Below, one piece after another: positions 21,387 through 35,167 of a stretch of 64,000 nucleotides of DNA. The translations under genes were made by a program, and so were the position numbers. The stretch covers positions 369,268 through 433,267 of the forward strand of contig CAJNOI010000064.1 in NCBI GenBank assembly GCA_905250115.1, written 5' to 3'. A model generated the notes under the pieces. The model made no database searches, was not told the origin of the DNA, and saw nothing but the letters and a program-made list of their open reading frames with translations. Source of the DNA: Adineta steineri. Its lineage: Eukaryota > Rotifera > Eurotatoria > Adinetida > Adinetidae. Position 1 is the stretch's first letter, and every line of letters starts with the position of its first letter.

Positions 21387-24300
21387 TTTTTCAAGACACT
21401 GTTTCTACAAAAAAACACTTATGAGAAATAATGACTTCAGGAGCATAATAAAGCTAGAAAAACTATTTGATAAGTTATAATAATATTTTCTATTATTGTT
21501 TATTTTATTCAGTCATGAATCATAATTGTTATAAACATAATGTACAATATACTATTTTTACAAAGTTCATTGAAATACGTTGCTTGCGTTAGAAGTCCAT
21601 TGGAATGAGTTTTAGATAAATTCAGTCTGATATTATTAAGAAAAACAAACATAGAATAAAGTTTTTTCAGTTAATTAAATTATTAATTTATCAAAACAAA
21701 TTTTGTAATGAGAAAATTCTGTATTTAGATAAAAAGTCTCTTGGGTTGTTTCAGAACCTAATGTAGAATTTTACGAAAATCAATCCAGTCTTTTAAGAAA
21801 TATATACAAAAAAAAATATTCAAACAAGCAAAGGGATTTTAAATAATCTGGCTCTACTTATTGAAAGTAAAGCATATATTCTTTGTCTTTATTTAAATTA
21901 TCGAAAGATTTCATATAATTTCGACTTCAGTTCTAAATAAAAATTTTGAATCACAATACTGGTCTACGGAAAAGTCGAATACATCATCGAATAGAAATCA
22001 TTCAGTTAAATCAGAAGGTTCTCCTGAATAATTCGAGTGCAGACGTCTATTTGGAAATTTTTGTAGAGAATGTCAATCTACGTAGTTTTAGCTGTGGAAG
22101 TGCTCTAGAAAAGTACAATGTATTCTTTATTGTTTCATTTTTTTTATGAAAAAATGCCATTTTTATTTGATAAAATTTTTTGAGCATACAGATCTTTACA
22201 GTATCGACTGAATATTTATTCAGTAAAAAGTTTCATTGTTTTGTCAAATATTCATCTAATGATATTATTCTAATACGAAAATAAAAACCAGTTCATACCG
22301 TTTACATTCAATATATATCTTAAAAACTTACACAATTTATGCTATGAAAATACTACTTTAAAATTAACTATGGATGTAAACCGATTTATATCAAAAAAAT
22401 CAAATCGTTTTTTCCTCTCTTTCTTAATGCTTACTACAAAACCATTGATTCATGATATTAAATTTCTATGAATATTTCTATTGACCAACTTATGTCATTG
22501 TCAAAATTCAAACAAATATTTATTTAAGAATACTTTGTTTTAATTTTATTGATTACCACAATAGCGAATAAAAATCTTTTCATCTTTTTTTTGTCATATC
22601 TAGCATTCAGTTCACTGTTGAATGATGATAAAACGAAAGTAAAAGATTTACAGTGAGAAACATAGCATCTTAAATTTTTATCTGATTAAAAATTTAGTGG
22701 AAAAATTATATTGAAAAACTTTCTTCTTAATATAAACAAATTTATGCAATAAGACTTGATTATATTCGTTCATATCAAATAAAAAAGTCATAATTTGTAT
22801 ATCATCATCGGTCAATTTTTTACCATTGAGCTATACTATCTATTTACATGCACTATTTTTATCGGTAACATGGCATATTCTTATTAATATAATTTTTATT
22901 TGCGAATGTCGTTTTATTTGAATAACATAATATTTAATTTATTAGTGTCAAAATGGCGAGAACATAAATATTTGAAATATTTCTTAGTTATATATATATA
23001 TATCATTATTTTATTGAGTAAATTAAAACAATGAGGCAACGCCAATTTTACTTTTAATATAGAGGAAGATGAAAATAGTATTAACAACAAAAAAAACGTT
23101 GACCTATTTTTATATAACATGTCGTTCATCATCATCAATCAATATTTTTAATGCAAATATGAGAACAACGACGATGTGTCTAAACATATTTTACCATAAA
23201 TCAGAAAAGCAAAGCCCAGGATTAGAAGCTCCAAGAAGTATGTATTGTAATTTGATTATTTTAAAATTTTATTAGTTGCATTGTTGTAAAATATTTGAAA
23301 TAAACTTGTCAGTTTAGTTGTCTTGTTATAGTGCATATAGAAAAAAGAGTTTAACTTCTATTTTGATATATAATGATAGAGACATAAACTGAACTTTTTT
23401 CAAATTCTACTTTTTATAAAATTGAGTTTAATAAAGATAAAGCATTTTCAAACTTTTAGAAAATGCTTGGTTTTCTGCTGAAAGTCAAAACTAATATTGA
23501 TTAACTTTCATTTATATCTAAATATAGTCATATCCGCATGTAGATCGCGACAGGCTAAGGACAATTGAATGGAGTTTCGATGAACGTTACTTGTTTATAG
23601 TAAGATAATTAATTTTAAACTCTTAAATAAAACAAATTGATTTTTTTCTATCTTTCTTTTGAAATTGAGAATAATTCATTAGATTGAGTATAAACAAGTT
23701 TATTGATAATAAAACGAATCATTTAAAGTATATCTTCTTATTGTTAAAAAAAAATCGATATATGAATAGTATAATTATTCACATAATATAATGAATGGTT
23801 ACTAACCTATTTTCTGTTGTTTTTGTAAATCATTGTCAAATTTCATTTATATTTTCCATACTTTATCACATTCCTTTTGGTATAATTTATATATAAAATT
23901 TCTCTATATCATCGTCTTTTAGTATTGCTACATTTAATTTATATTAAAAAACTGATATCATAGTCTTTGTAATTTTAAAATGTGAAACACAATATAATTG
24001 CTATAAATAAGTACAAGAAAATCATTTAACTGTCTCTCTTATGAAATAAATTATGACTATACCTTACAATATAAAGCGATAGCAATATTGTTTAAGAATA
24101 GTTCATATATTATATAAAGTTACGCGATTGACAGTTCAAAAATTGGTTACAAAATTCAAGAAGTAATCAGTTATTACTGTAAATATTTCATATTTTGTTT
24201 TAATCTCCTAACAGAAGTAAGTCGATTCAGATCTATTAAGAATTATTTATTTTTTTGAGATCCAACATAAGTTATCTGTATCATAACATCCATCATAAAA

Positions 24301-27300
24301 AGAAAATTTCTTGCAGATAGACATTACATTTATTTTCTCCAAAAAGAGTTTATCATTACTATTTATTCTACAAATTTATCGATATTTGATATTAATAAGG
24401 AATAATATACTTTAAAACAAACATATTTATCATAGAGAAAGTAACTCCTTACAATCATATTTACTATTCATATTAAAATATCATTCACTAGTATCATTCT
24501 CACAATTAATATCGCATGATACCTATACATGGTAAACATAACATATCGCAAGGTACAGTTTACGTTGAATCGAATAATCTAATATTTCCGGCATTAGACA
24601 AAATCTACATAAACATTATCCATATTATAACGTTAAATATAAGCTTAAATCAGTTGAACTAAGCTAACAACATAATGATAAATCCAAAGATGTCTACTAT
24701 AAGGAAAAAAGCATTTTGTGTTGATTTTAAATAAATTACATCTCTCATAGCTGTAAAAACTGAAAAAAGCGATCGAAGTCATGATAGTTAAGATAAAATA
24801 AAATGAGACAAATGTTACTATACAAAAGTAAATAGATTGAATTACAGCGGCCTTATACTATCTCAATATTTGTATATATATATATATATCAACATATTCA
24901 ATGAATTGCTAGTCTGTAGAGAAGAAATGGAAGAGAAAAGAAATTTTTTTTTATTGATTAAAAGTAGCCAGTAGGCAAAAGAAAGAATAATATACTTTTA
25001 AGAGATAAAAGAAACTACGGTGAGTGAGTGAGGAATCAGAACTCACAAAGAAATGCACGGAAAGGGAAGCAGTTTTCTTTCTGTATTTTAAGTGAGAACG
25101 AGCACATTAAATTAAATCATATATTATACATAAATTATAATCGAGTTGACAAGTAGGATAGTATTTTCTTTCTGCAAAATTTCTTTTCATAAATAATTTA
25201 AAAAAATTTATGACTTTTGACGAATGTTTCTTTGCTTCATAAATATAGCACGTAAGTGATTAGTGCAGGGTACACATAAAAATTATATTTTGTCAATTAC
25301 CTTTTATTGGATAATTTTTTTTAAAATTTTTTCTTACCTGTTTTTCATAATGGAGTTCAAGTTTTTTATGAGAAAGATGTGCAATATATTTCTTTTTAAA
25401 ATGATAGAAAAGGTAAATGTGTATCCATCAAGTAAATGGCACTTTAACATCTTAAGGATGCGAGATATATATTTACGTCTGGCTGTAAATGAATATGACA
25501 AAACTTGTGTTAACCATTTATCGTGCAATTATAATGATACATACTGGTGTAGGTGACGCATATGTCACTACCAACATAGTGTACCACTGCTACCCATGGA
25601 AAGAATACGGTAAAAATCAGCTTCATATCGATTATAGCTTATGATTATAACCGATTTTTCAATTGATTTTTCTGTCAATTTGTTTTGCATGAGTACCTAC
25701 ACAGTGTTCGCATTCAGTCTGGGGCTGCCAAACTTTCTGATTTGACCAGGAGATACTTGATTTTTAAACATTTCTCCTGAAATCAGGAACTGATTTTAAA
25801 GATTTTCTCCTAATTTTTAATTCTTTTCTTGCCTAAGTTTTGGCAACATTTTATGTGCAAAAAATGAGAAAAAAGAGAATAGTTATAACTATATGTATAT
25901 GATAGCAAACCAAGTAGCGCCAAACCAGCGTCATATATTTCTAATTCTTTTGACAAAATCTTTATAGAAATATGAATCCAAATATGAGATACACCTACGA
26001 ACAAAAAAAAAATCTGTCCACCATTTTTATTACTGTGCTATCATACTTTATATAAAATTTATTGTCTAGTAGAGAGATGACTTAAGCGTTTTATTTCAGT
26101 ATGATAAAATGATCACAGTGTAATAAAACTCTGAAGTTATATTTCATTTGACAATGAATTTTATACGAGGTATGATAAAAAAAAGAAACAAATAGAGGAA
26201 AGAGTTTTATGCGAGGGTATACCTTCGGAGAGCATATATGACACATGCAACAAAAACCATATTTTTAACTGAACACTACAAGAAATAATTAGATAACCTG
26301 TGTTTTGTGCCGTATTTTACCAATTCTATCAGTAATGTGTACGCTATATTAGGTTTTTTATCGCCAGAGACATGATCGACAAAGAAGAGGCTATTGAAAA
26401 ATCTCAATTCGTAAAATTTCCATCTCTACAGGCCAGTCGATCTTGTTAGATTCCATCCGATTCTAATGCTACCATGGATCGATAAATAATGAGTTTAAAG
26501 AACTAATCATGAGTCAAAATTCCAGTTACACAAAATTTTGACTATATGATAAGAGGAATAAAATAAAAAAATAATCTCAATGAGTGCCGAGCTCAAAATT
26601 AAAATGAGTAAATCTGTGAAATAGTGTAAAATAGTTAAACAAATAAATTCACTTTGAAGAAATATACAAACGTATAGCAATAATATCAAAAAAGGATGTA
26701 GGTGCTTTACTCTGTTCTGTTTCGATTCTTCGGCAGTTTCTTAAGACATGCTTATATCAATCTTATATGTATTTTTCAATGTACAGCTTCGAAATAATTA
26801 GTAAACTAAACGATTTGTAATTATCTTTATGTATTTCTTTGTTTTGCTCAGTAAGATAGATCGTTTCATTAACTCGCTTGTTAAGAACCAAAACTGTAAA
26901 TATTTGAGAATAAAAAGCTTTGCTTTTTTGGAAAAGTGCATGACACTGCTGTATTTTTCTTCTTGGTTAAAGAAAAACTCTCGTGATTTTTAAAGAGAAT
27001 CTCCTAATCAACTCCTGTGTTTTAACGAAAACTTCCTGATTTCCAAAATTTAGATTGGACAATCCTGATTCAGTCCCTTTATAATAGATATATTCTTTTC
27101 AACTATTGAAAATCTTCATGTGTTTCTCAAAATAATCTCATCTCCAAAGAACTAAATATTTTTATCGATTAATCTTAAATTTATTTTACAGAGACTTTTA
27201 CTACGCATCTTTCTCATAAGAAACTTGAAATCCATTATGCAAATCAAATACGGAAAAATTCTAAATAAAAAATGACCTATTTATACTGGATCATCCGATA

Positions 27301-27428
27301 CTTTAGTAATTGAAGAACGTATTTTATTTAACTTGCTACTTTAATACATTTCAGTAGTGTCATACTAAGCTGTGACTTCGCATCTCACATCTTCATCGTC
27401 ATAAACTATTAATTATATCTATCAACAA
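21387..27428. other. Gene desert, 6 kb, strongly AT-rich
   Basis: No exon with domain or splice support on either strand. There are short AT microsatellites near 22990 and 24872. Two weakly similar segments of about 65-110 bp, at about 25720-25825 and 26940-27060, share the wording TGATTTTTAAA ... CTCCT and may be an old dispersed repeat. Confidence 0.5.
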
Positions 27429-28931
27429 ATGCGAAACAAATTGTATATATCACGTATCGCTATTATATTATGTTTTATCATCTTAGTAACATGGTTATTT
27501 ATTTTTCGTTTACCTATATGTCAAAATCAATCCGCCTTCAAACCTCACTTTCCTCCACGACCATCTGGCTCACAAGTTGCCTCGATTGAATCGTGGCAAA
27601 TGCCAGACTGGGTTCAACGATATAATCTCACTCATTTATTTGATTGGACTTGGGACAAAAATGACGATTTTGTACGTTGTCGAGTGTCAACTGTTTATTC
27701 ACCACAACCAATAGCATGTAGAATACAATCCACCACAGTTGTCAATGATGTTCTCAGTTATTTTGATATTCATTCAGATAAAGGATGCATCGTGGATAAT
27801 GTTGCTCGTCTTCCAAACTTCACTCCTCATCCATTACCACGTGCACGTTCTTTATCTAATACATGCTCATCACTTAATATCGATCACAAATGGACCTTAT
27901 GTAAACAATCACAATCAGAGCTCGATCAACGACTGCCAGCAACTACAAGATTTGTAACTATTGCTGTATTTAATGCATATATCGATACAGGTTATTGTCA
28001 TTCTCAACTACCTGGAACAATCTTCACTGAACATGCTACTTTTCATTTTCAATCATGGACGAATAATCTATGTTATAATGATCCTATTTTTTATATTCCA
28101 CGAGTTCATCCTGAACATCAATATACTGAACTCATTGATTCTATTGGAGTTTATCTTCAGGCACCAGGACATTTTGTACCTGAACAACTACCACGACTAC
28201 TTCGTCTATTAGCTACTGCACCCAAAACAGCTAAAGTTCTTGTTGCAAAAGGTGGCATCGCTGATTCTTTGCTTGATGTCCTTGTTGAACGTGGCATAGT
28301 TACACGTGATCGAATTATTCCATATGACAACAACAATCGACCTTATTATTTTGCTAAGATTGTTTATCGAAGTGAATCTTGGCCTTATCTAACTGATAAA
28401 AATAACTCTCATCATCTTTATGATCGAACAGATATGCAACTTGTTCATCGAGCTCTAGCGACTGATGGCGGTGATGATGATCAACAATCTAAGAATAAGA
28501 GAAACCTTGTTATTCTCATAAAACGAAAAGATGGAGGTACACGATCGATTGTTGAACATTTAGATATGGTTGCATTTATAAACAGTAGATTGAAGAAATC
28601 ATTAGGTTTACATTTAGAAATATTCGAAGCTGAAGGACATGTTCGTGATCATATTGCTTTATTTCGTCGAGCTCGTATCATAGTTGGTCCTCATGGTGCT
28701 GGAATGCTAAATGTTGTTTGGTCATCAGCAGGAACATATGTTGTTGAGATTGGATATAATAAAGGAATGACATTTCCACAGATGTATGCGGAAATGAGTC
28801 TTCATCTAGAACAACATTACTGGATTTGTAAAGGATATGGAAATTATGATGGTCCTATTCATGTTGATATGGATGATTTTATATATATATTTAATGAAAT
28901 TATTCATGAAATCGAAGTGGAAACTAGATAA
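27429..28931 (+). CDS. GT61-family (DUF563) glycosyltransferase, type II membrane protein
   Basis: Single exon, 500 aa. A short N-terminus (MRNKLYISR) and one helix at about residues 10-27 give the type II topology of Golgi or ER glycosyltransferases. The C-terminal region carries the DUF563/GT61 signature: KRKDGGTRSI, a Ser/Leu-rich turn, HIALFRRARIIVGPHGAGMLN, then VVEIGY. Family members transfer xylose, GlcNAc or arabinose to protein or polysaccharide, using a nucleotide sugar. The acceptor is unknown here. The N-terminal half has paired Cys residues typical of a lumenal stem. A nearly identical C-terminal copy sits 7.7 kb upstream, directly against the assembly gap. Confidence 0.85.
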   Translation: MRNKLYISRIAIILCFIILVTWLFIFRLPICQNQSAFKPHFPPRPSGSQVASIESWQMPDWVQRYNLTHLFDWTWDKNDDFVRCRVSTVYSPQPIACRIQSTTVVNDVLSYFDIHSDKGCIVDNVARLPNFTPHPLPRARSLSNTCSSLNIDHKWTLCKQSQSELDQRLPATTRFVTIAVFNAYIDTGYCHSQLPGTIFTEHATFHFQSWTNNLCYNDPIFYIPRVHPEHQYTELIDSIGVYLQAPGHFVPEQLPRLLRLLATAPKTAKVLVAKGGIADSLLDVLVERGIVTRDRIIPYDNNNRPYYFAKIVYRSESWPYLTDKNNSHHLYDRTDMQLVHRALATDGGDDDQQSKNKRNLVILIKRKDGGTRSIVEHLDMVAFINSRLKKSLGLHLEIFEAEGHVRDHIALFRRARIIVGPHGAGMLNVVWSSAGTYVVEIGYNKGMTFPQMYAEMSLHLEQHYWICKGYGNYDGPIHVDMDDFIYIFNEIIHEIEVETR

Positions 28932-29127
28932 TCATGATTGTGATGAGTAAGTGAAATTTATTAGTATTTGATAGTATAATTTTGATTTGTATTTTAGTTT
29001 GTATAAAAACGAGAGCAAACTGTTTGGATAGTAATGTGCAATGATGTAATTGGAATGAAAGAAATGATTTTTTGGAAAGTATATTGTTCATGGAAGCATG
29101 CAAGATATACGAACGTCGATTTCAACG
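28578..29127 (+). repeat. Copy 2 of the 550-bp duplicated segment
   Basis: Partner of 20837-21386. It covers the last 117 codons of the full GT61 gene and about 195 bp downstream. Confidence 0.8.
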
Positions 29128-30507
29128 TTTTCCTAGATATTCTATGTGTAAAGCAAGTGATTATCATTACGAAACTTGTTATTTAAAATGTATATAAGTC
29201 TGATATCATTTTCATGACATGAAAAGTTGAATCGTGTTCCAAAATTTAAATGACAAAGGTGTATCAACTATAATATGAATGGAATCAATGAATTTAAGTG
29301 TAATAAATAGATGAACCTTCTATATGTCTAAAGTTTACGATAAATTGATTGTTTTTGAATTTATTCTGAGAGGAAAAACTATTAAGTATGCAATTTTGAA
29401 TACTTATTATGACGTTCGTTTCGATTTGAAGTAATATTTATGATATTGTAAAAGAATAGTTTTGGTACATTATAAAAGTTTGTGAAACAGATATTTTTCT
29501 CAGTATGAATTCAGATTCTAAAACATAATTTCAGTGTGCTGTTAATAGAATGGAATATAATTGAATAACTTGATGATGAAATTTAATAAAAGAATCGATT
29601 AATAAATAATAAAGTCGTTGAAGACGATATATAGTCATTAACTAAATGAAACTAATCAAATGCACCTATTGATTAAAATATGTTCAATAAGACTAGAAAC
29701 CTAATGAAAAAGGAAAACAAGTAGTCCTTGTAGATGAGTTTTTGTTTGATATGTAAATTTAGGATATTTTAAGTTCAGTATACATATCATCAACAGACTT
29801 AAGAATTAATGATCACAATTTAAATGATGCCGGACGTCATTGAGATTTTCTAAGTTGATATAATTAAGAATGCTTCAAGACGAACAAATTTAAAAATATT
29901 CTTGGTAGTAAGAAGATAATACCAGTCCTAAATGGATTTAATTAATAAACTCTGTTGATGTATTATTTGTTTGAAATATTACCATATCTTTACCACAACG
30001 TTCATACTTCGATATCGATATTATTGAAATATTGAATTAGAATGGAAATATTACAATCGATTGTTTAGTGAAAGAATTTTAAAAGGAATACAATAATTAA
30101 CAGAAAATTTAAATATTTCATAAAGAATTTGATTCACTAAACCGTTAGAAATAAAAATTCTAAATAAAACGAGTATAATAAGAACAAGAAAATTTCATAT
30201 TATTGTAAAAATTATGTGTTATTTTATATTTGTTTCTTATATTCTATATCTAACAGAATAAATAAAATCATATCATGACAATATTTAAAAACATCTGTTT
30301 GAGCGGAAAGTTTTAATTTTTTTAAATACATCATATATATGTATAAAATATATTTTTTAATATTTGAGATAGGTATCTATGTGAGATGAATATATTAATT
30401 AAACCTATCCTTACGATGGACTCGCTGCGACTTATAAAATTATCAAAGGTGTAAGGATAATGATGAATATCTTTTTATTTGTGATCAAAGCAATACAATA
30501 TATTTGG
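29128..30507. other. Intergenic, AT-rich
   Basis: Nothing beyond AT-rich sequence and the 3' flanks of two converging genes. Confidence 0.55.
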
Positions 30508-31873
30508 TCATGTATTTTCCGGAGAGAGACCATACAGTTCTCGGAGCATATCCATCTCTTCTGCAGGAAATTTCGAACAAGGACACTTATATCCAGTACA
30601 TATACAAGAAAATAGTAAAATAATAATAAAAAGTTGAGCTATGGGCAAGCAAATAGCAACATTATATAGTGTTTGATCGCAGTTCATAGGGTTCGTGCCA
30701 CTTAGCCAATAGAAGCCCTGTAAAAGAATGAAAACAATATACAAGTCAAATTTTCATACAAGACTAGTATTGTTACATACAACAATGGTCCAAGCGATGA
30801 AAAATGCTAAAGCCAGAATTGATATTAAAATGAGAAGTATTTTAAAACATTTTCGGTGCGAATCGACGCAGACAGCACGACCAATAATCTAGATAAATAA
30901 GTATTCTCTCCAAAGTGAAAAAATCAACGGAAAATGATTTAAAAAAACGTATAATTCTATGTATATATATATATATATATTGATTGATGTAGTGGAATTC
31001 TAGCGCAAACGAATCATTGTTACTATATATTATTATTAGAACTGTATTATAGCACATCGGTGAAATATCCTACTATACAAAAATAGTTATAAGTATTGTA
31101 TTTGAATTAGTTCTCTTTCTTCTTTCACATATAAATATATGCTATTCAACAGAACAATCTCTCCTATTGTCAACGTCTCAAATTCAAACATATTTTTAAG
31201 TAAGGAAAATATCTTCAAAGGATTGAAATTCAAGATCAATTTTTAGTAGAGCAGAATTTGGTAAAAAAGCTTAACATCTTGACAGTAATCAAATTGATAG
31301 CTACCCTTCTGCTTCATTTTCTTCAAATATCATATACACAAATACAAATCTGATCAAAATAGTTATCTAATGACGAAGTTTTCTTTTTATCAAATTATTT
31401 CAGTTTTACGATTACTTTTCAGAAACTGTATATATAAAATTTGTAAAAATTCTTACAAGAAAAGCTATTAGCCAGGTCAAGACAATACCCATTACACCGA
31501 TAACAATAAACCATTGTGCAAGTTCTGGTTTAGCAGGACATTTCCAACGATTTTCACCGCCAATAATGAGAGCAGCAAACCAAATAGTAGATAGAAGAAA
31601 AAAAATAAGAGAGATAATCATGGAGCTTTTGTGATTTGTCAATCTGTCCCGTAAGTCTCTTAAAATATAACATAGACCCTTGTTATAATCAACGGACACC
31701 TGTTGATGTCCAACAGTTACGAGATCTGAAGTAGGTATTTTAGTTGTTACATCTGTATAAGGTGGTGGTGGTAATTCAGTTGTTACAGCTGTATAAGGTG
31801 GTGGTGGTGGTAATTCAGTTACCTTTGGCAATGAAATTTCAACAGCTGCTCTATAAGTTCGTTGATCATTCAT
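30508..31873 (-). CDS. Tetraspan membrane protein with N-terminal PPxY motifs
   Basis: Three exons: 31873-31457, 30888-30781 and 30717-30508. The introns are 568 nt (GTAAGA...TTATCTAG) and 63 nt (GTATGT...TTTTACAG), all in phase, giving about 244 aa. The cytosolic N-terminus repeats a proline block (PPPPPYT at 22-28, PPPPYT at 35-40), each a PPxY match for WW domains such as those of NEDD4 ligases. Four helices follow: MIISLIFFLLSTIWFAALII, FIVIGVMGIVLTWLIAFL, ILLILISILALAFFIAWTI and ICLPIAQLFIIILLFSCI. The loop between the last two has an NPMNC segment, and the tail is short. The family is not recognised. The first intron holds a (TA)n tract near 30963-30980. Confidence 0.75.
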
Positions 31874-34800
31874 CTATTTTAAAGTAGATATACATCTGTG
31901 TCAATTAAATAAGTTCCAGTCTGACTAGGTATCTATTTAACTGATCTATTATTTAGAGAGCAATCGACAACTTGGTTATTTTAATATATTATATAATCTA
32001 ATTTGTTAATATGGAAAACTTGTAGTTACGTTAATCGATTATAGTCTTCCATCATTCGCAAAGGTGCACAAACTGATTTCAAGTGATTTTGAATAATTGT
32101 GGTCATTTTTTATATGGTTAGGGATGTAGCAATACCAAGGGGAAAAAGCTATACTTCCATCGTACTTCCGTTTTACTCCCATGTATTCCTACTGTACTTC
32201 CTTGTATTTTTTCGAAGGGAGTACAGTGAGAATTTAAAGAAGTACAAGGAAGTACAATATGTTGTAGTCAAATATGTTTTCGGTTGCACTTGAGCGTTAC
32301 TGAAGCTAGATTATATAATAAAATAATCCAAATAAGGATAAAAAATAGCTCATTCGGCATTCCAAATTTTGTAGTTGAGGTTCGTTCGATATATTTAAAT
32401 GTTTTTTTTGGCCTGAAAGAGCGTATCAAGATGTGATATATGATAGAGCCTATTCTTTCAAATACTTACTTTCTAAATGAAGAAAAGAAATTCTAAGTTC
32501 ATTGACTTAAGAAAGTCTAAGAAAGATGTCTTTAAAGCAAAAAAAACTAATATATATCAAACGAATCTGAACAGAGAAATGTGGAGTGCACGATTGTAAA
32601 AGTATATATTAAGAAAAAACAAAAAACATGTTGTGTTTTTCGTAAAGCCTATTTTTCAAGCAGCTGATTACAGAAAACATGTTGGAAAAAAATATATCAT
32701 TTCAAAAAGATCTGAATATGGACTATGTTCCCATGTATTTATTTTAATTTCGAATTTTTTGACAAAAACTAACTTTTTTGAAGGAAGGAAGAAGGTCTCA
32801 ATAGGTATTTTCAAATTATTATTACACGACTACGTATCTAAACTATACAAACCTGTATATTCTGTATTCTGATGGATTGATTTGAGATTTAAATTTGTAT
32901 AATGTGCAACGCTAACGAATGAATTCAAACATATTTATTGACGCCGAAATTCAATGAATAATCTCAGATGATTCATCTATTGCAAAGGCGTACGAATACA
33001 TAAAATGAATAAGCTTATTTCAGTATAAAACCTCTTTTATGTCTACTTCCGCAATTTTTTCTTATATTATTCACATTTAATTATATAGTCTGCAGTAATG
33101 CACGGAGTTTACCTTCACCTCTTTCGTTCGTTGAATGTATGTATGCGTGCATGAATATACGAAAGTCTAAATGAAAAAAAATAAAAGAATGTGTCTTTAT
33201 GACGATGAATAAATAAAGAGTTGCAACATAACTGATGTTTTTTAAAGAGAACCCCCGCTTTCTCGAAAAAAGTTTCGATTTTTTTTGCGGTCAGGTATAG
33301 ATACTAATTGCCGTTATGTAGTAAGACTATTTGCAGATATGCAAACCTATTTTTTACGAGTGAAGAATGAAAAAAAAATCAATGTTTTATACTAAAAACC
33401 TTGAAAAATCGAGTTTTCTTTGCTTGTTTCTAAAAGATTTAAGAGGTATTTGAAAAATTTAAATCCTGTAAAAGAAAGGTTTTTGAACATTGATTTTTCA
33501 AAAACTTCGGGAAGGGAGCAACTGGAAACTTTGAGTTTACGACAACTTCTGCTTCACTCATTGAGATTTAGTGGCTCTGTAAGTTTCATAAATTTCTGTC
33601 GAGTCGTTCCTAAGAAAGCCTAGAAGCGGGAGTAGAGGTCCGCTTAAGGAAGAGAACTGTTGACGGTCGTAGAGAAATAATTTATTTACCCAACGACTTA
33701 TTTATTAATTCCCATTTTTATTCGATTCGATTCGAATACTTTTAAACTGAAGGAGTGTGGACCGAGTGTGTATATCAATCAAAATTATGTACTAGATGAA
33801 ACAGCCTAGAATTTAAGAATCTTTGCAGATTTATCTTACAGTAAAACTTTGATCAATCACCTATAATCATTAACAAAACTCAAATTCCCTAATTTCGATA
33901 ATTATTTACCGAAAACATAATTTTATCTTTACTTAAAACCTAGTCAGATGTATCTAGAATGTCTGACATCACTTGGATCTAACTATTCTTTTTCTTGAAA
34001 GATAGTAATCGATGGATAATGAAGAAATGACTAATTATATGAGTAAATTTTATTGATAACAAAGGTATTAACGCATTAGAACATCTTTTGACGTCAACAA
34101 CTCAATTTATTATGTCAGATTTATTCAATTCAAATTGACAGTAATATTAATAATGGCATATAGCTGATTTGTTTTTCTTTTGCAAATATTTTTATCACAT
34201 AAGATTAAGTTGGTTCTTTTTTTAAATAACCTTCAACTGTAATGCAAAGTTTTAAGAACTTTGTTTCTCTTCCGGTAACTTCATTTGTTACTTTTCATGT
34301 CAAACAGATTCCATCTTTATATTTTTCTTAGTGCAATACAAGATACGAGCTTTTTTGTCAAGTAATGACTTTTAATTTAATAGATATTTGTAGATTATCA
34401 TTTTTATGTCGTAGAAAAAAAAGAAAAGGTTCGTTTTTGATTTCATAGTAAATAAACTAATCTAGGTTTACTTTCTGATAGTAGCACTGTTTATTATCCA
34501 TTCTACCGTTTATTACCAATCTCACGCTAATTGTTGTCTATTCATGTCATCATTTTTTCTTTTAGTTTTATTTGTCTCTCGCAATTCTGAGTTTCTATAT
34601 TTTGTGGATAGATAATATGATTATTAAAAAAATGAGTCGACTATTCGAATCGATAATTTGTACCATTTGCATCACTGTTGATTGCATCATTATCAATCTA
34701 GAAGCATACACATTCTTCCGATTTTTGATGATGTATTGAATTACTGTCGTCATGAAGTTAACGTTAAGCGTTTGTTCCAAATCTTAATGTCTAGACAGTG

Positions 34801-35167
34801 AATATTACGATATATTTGGCATATCGAACAGTGTTCATTAAATTCTTTCCCTTCTTTCATCTCCATATAATTAATTATAATGAAAGACATACATTTATGA
34901 ATAGGATAAAACTTCAAAATGAAGTCTGAGCATGATTTTAAAATAGAAATAGATTATTACCTATAGTCGCTTCCGCTACCAATGAATCTCGAAGAGAGAT
35001 TTTTTATTTAAAAATAATACTCTAACAGGGTCAAAACAACTAAGTCATGTACTTTTTTACAATCTTACATTTATTTCTAATGTCATTTTGTCTATTTTAT
35101 ATAATTATAGTTATCTGTTCTTTTAGTTCTTATTTAACTTTCTTTCTCACATAAAAGTCTGAAGAAT
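31874..35167. other. Intergenic, 3.3 kb, with one repeat-like patch
   Basis: No gene supported. A transposon-like patch at 32119-32300 is listed separately. The rest is AT-rich with short open frames that lack support. Confidence 0.55.
32119..32300 (+). mobile_element. Possible degraded hAT-type terminal fragment
   Basis: Starts TAGGGATGTAGCAATACC, which resembles hAT transposon ends. It is followed by about five imperfect 10-11 bp units built on TACTTCC (32150-32206). An exact 14-bp inverted repeat, TGTACTTCCTTGTA at 32193-32206 and its complement at 32243-32256, follows. I could not find the opposite end or a target duplication. Confidence 0.3.

Noticed and set aside
25263-25556. 97-codon open frame ending in a Cys-containing stretch
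   Set aside because: No ATG at its start and no recognisable motif; upstream composition is random.
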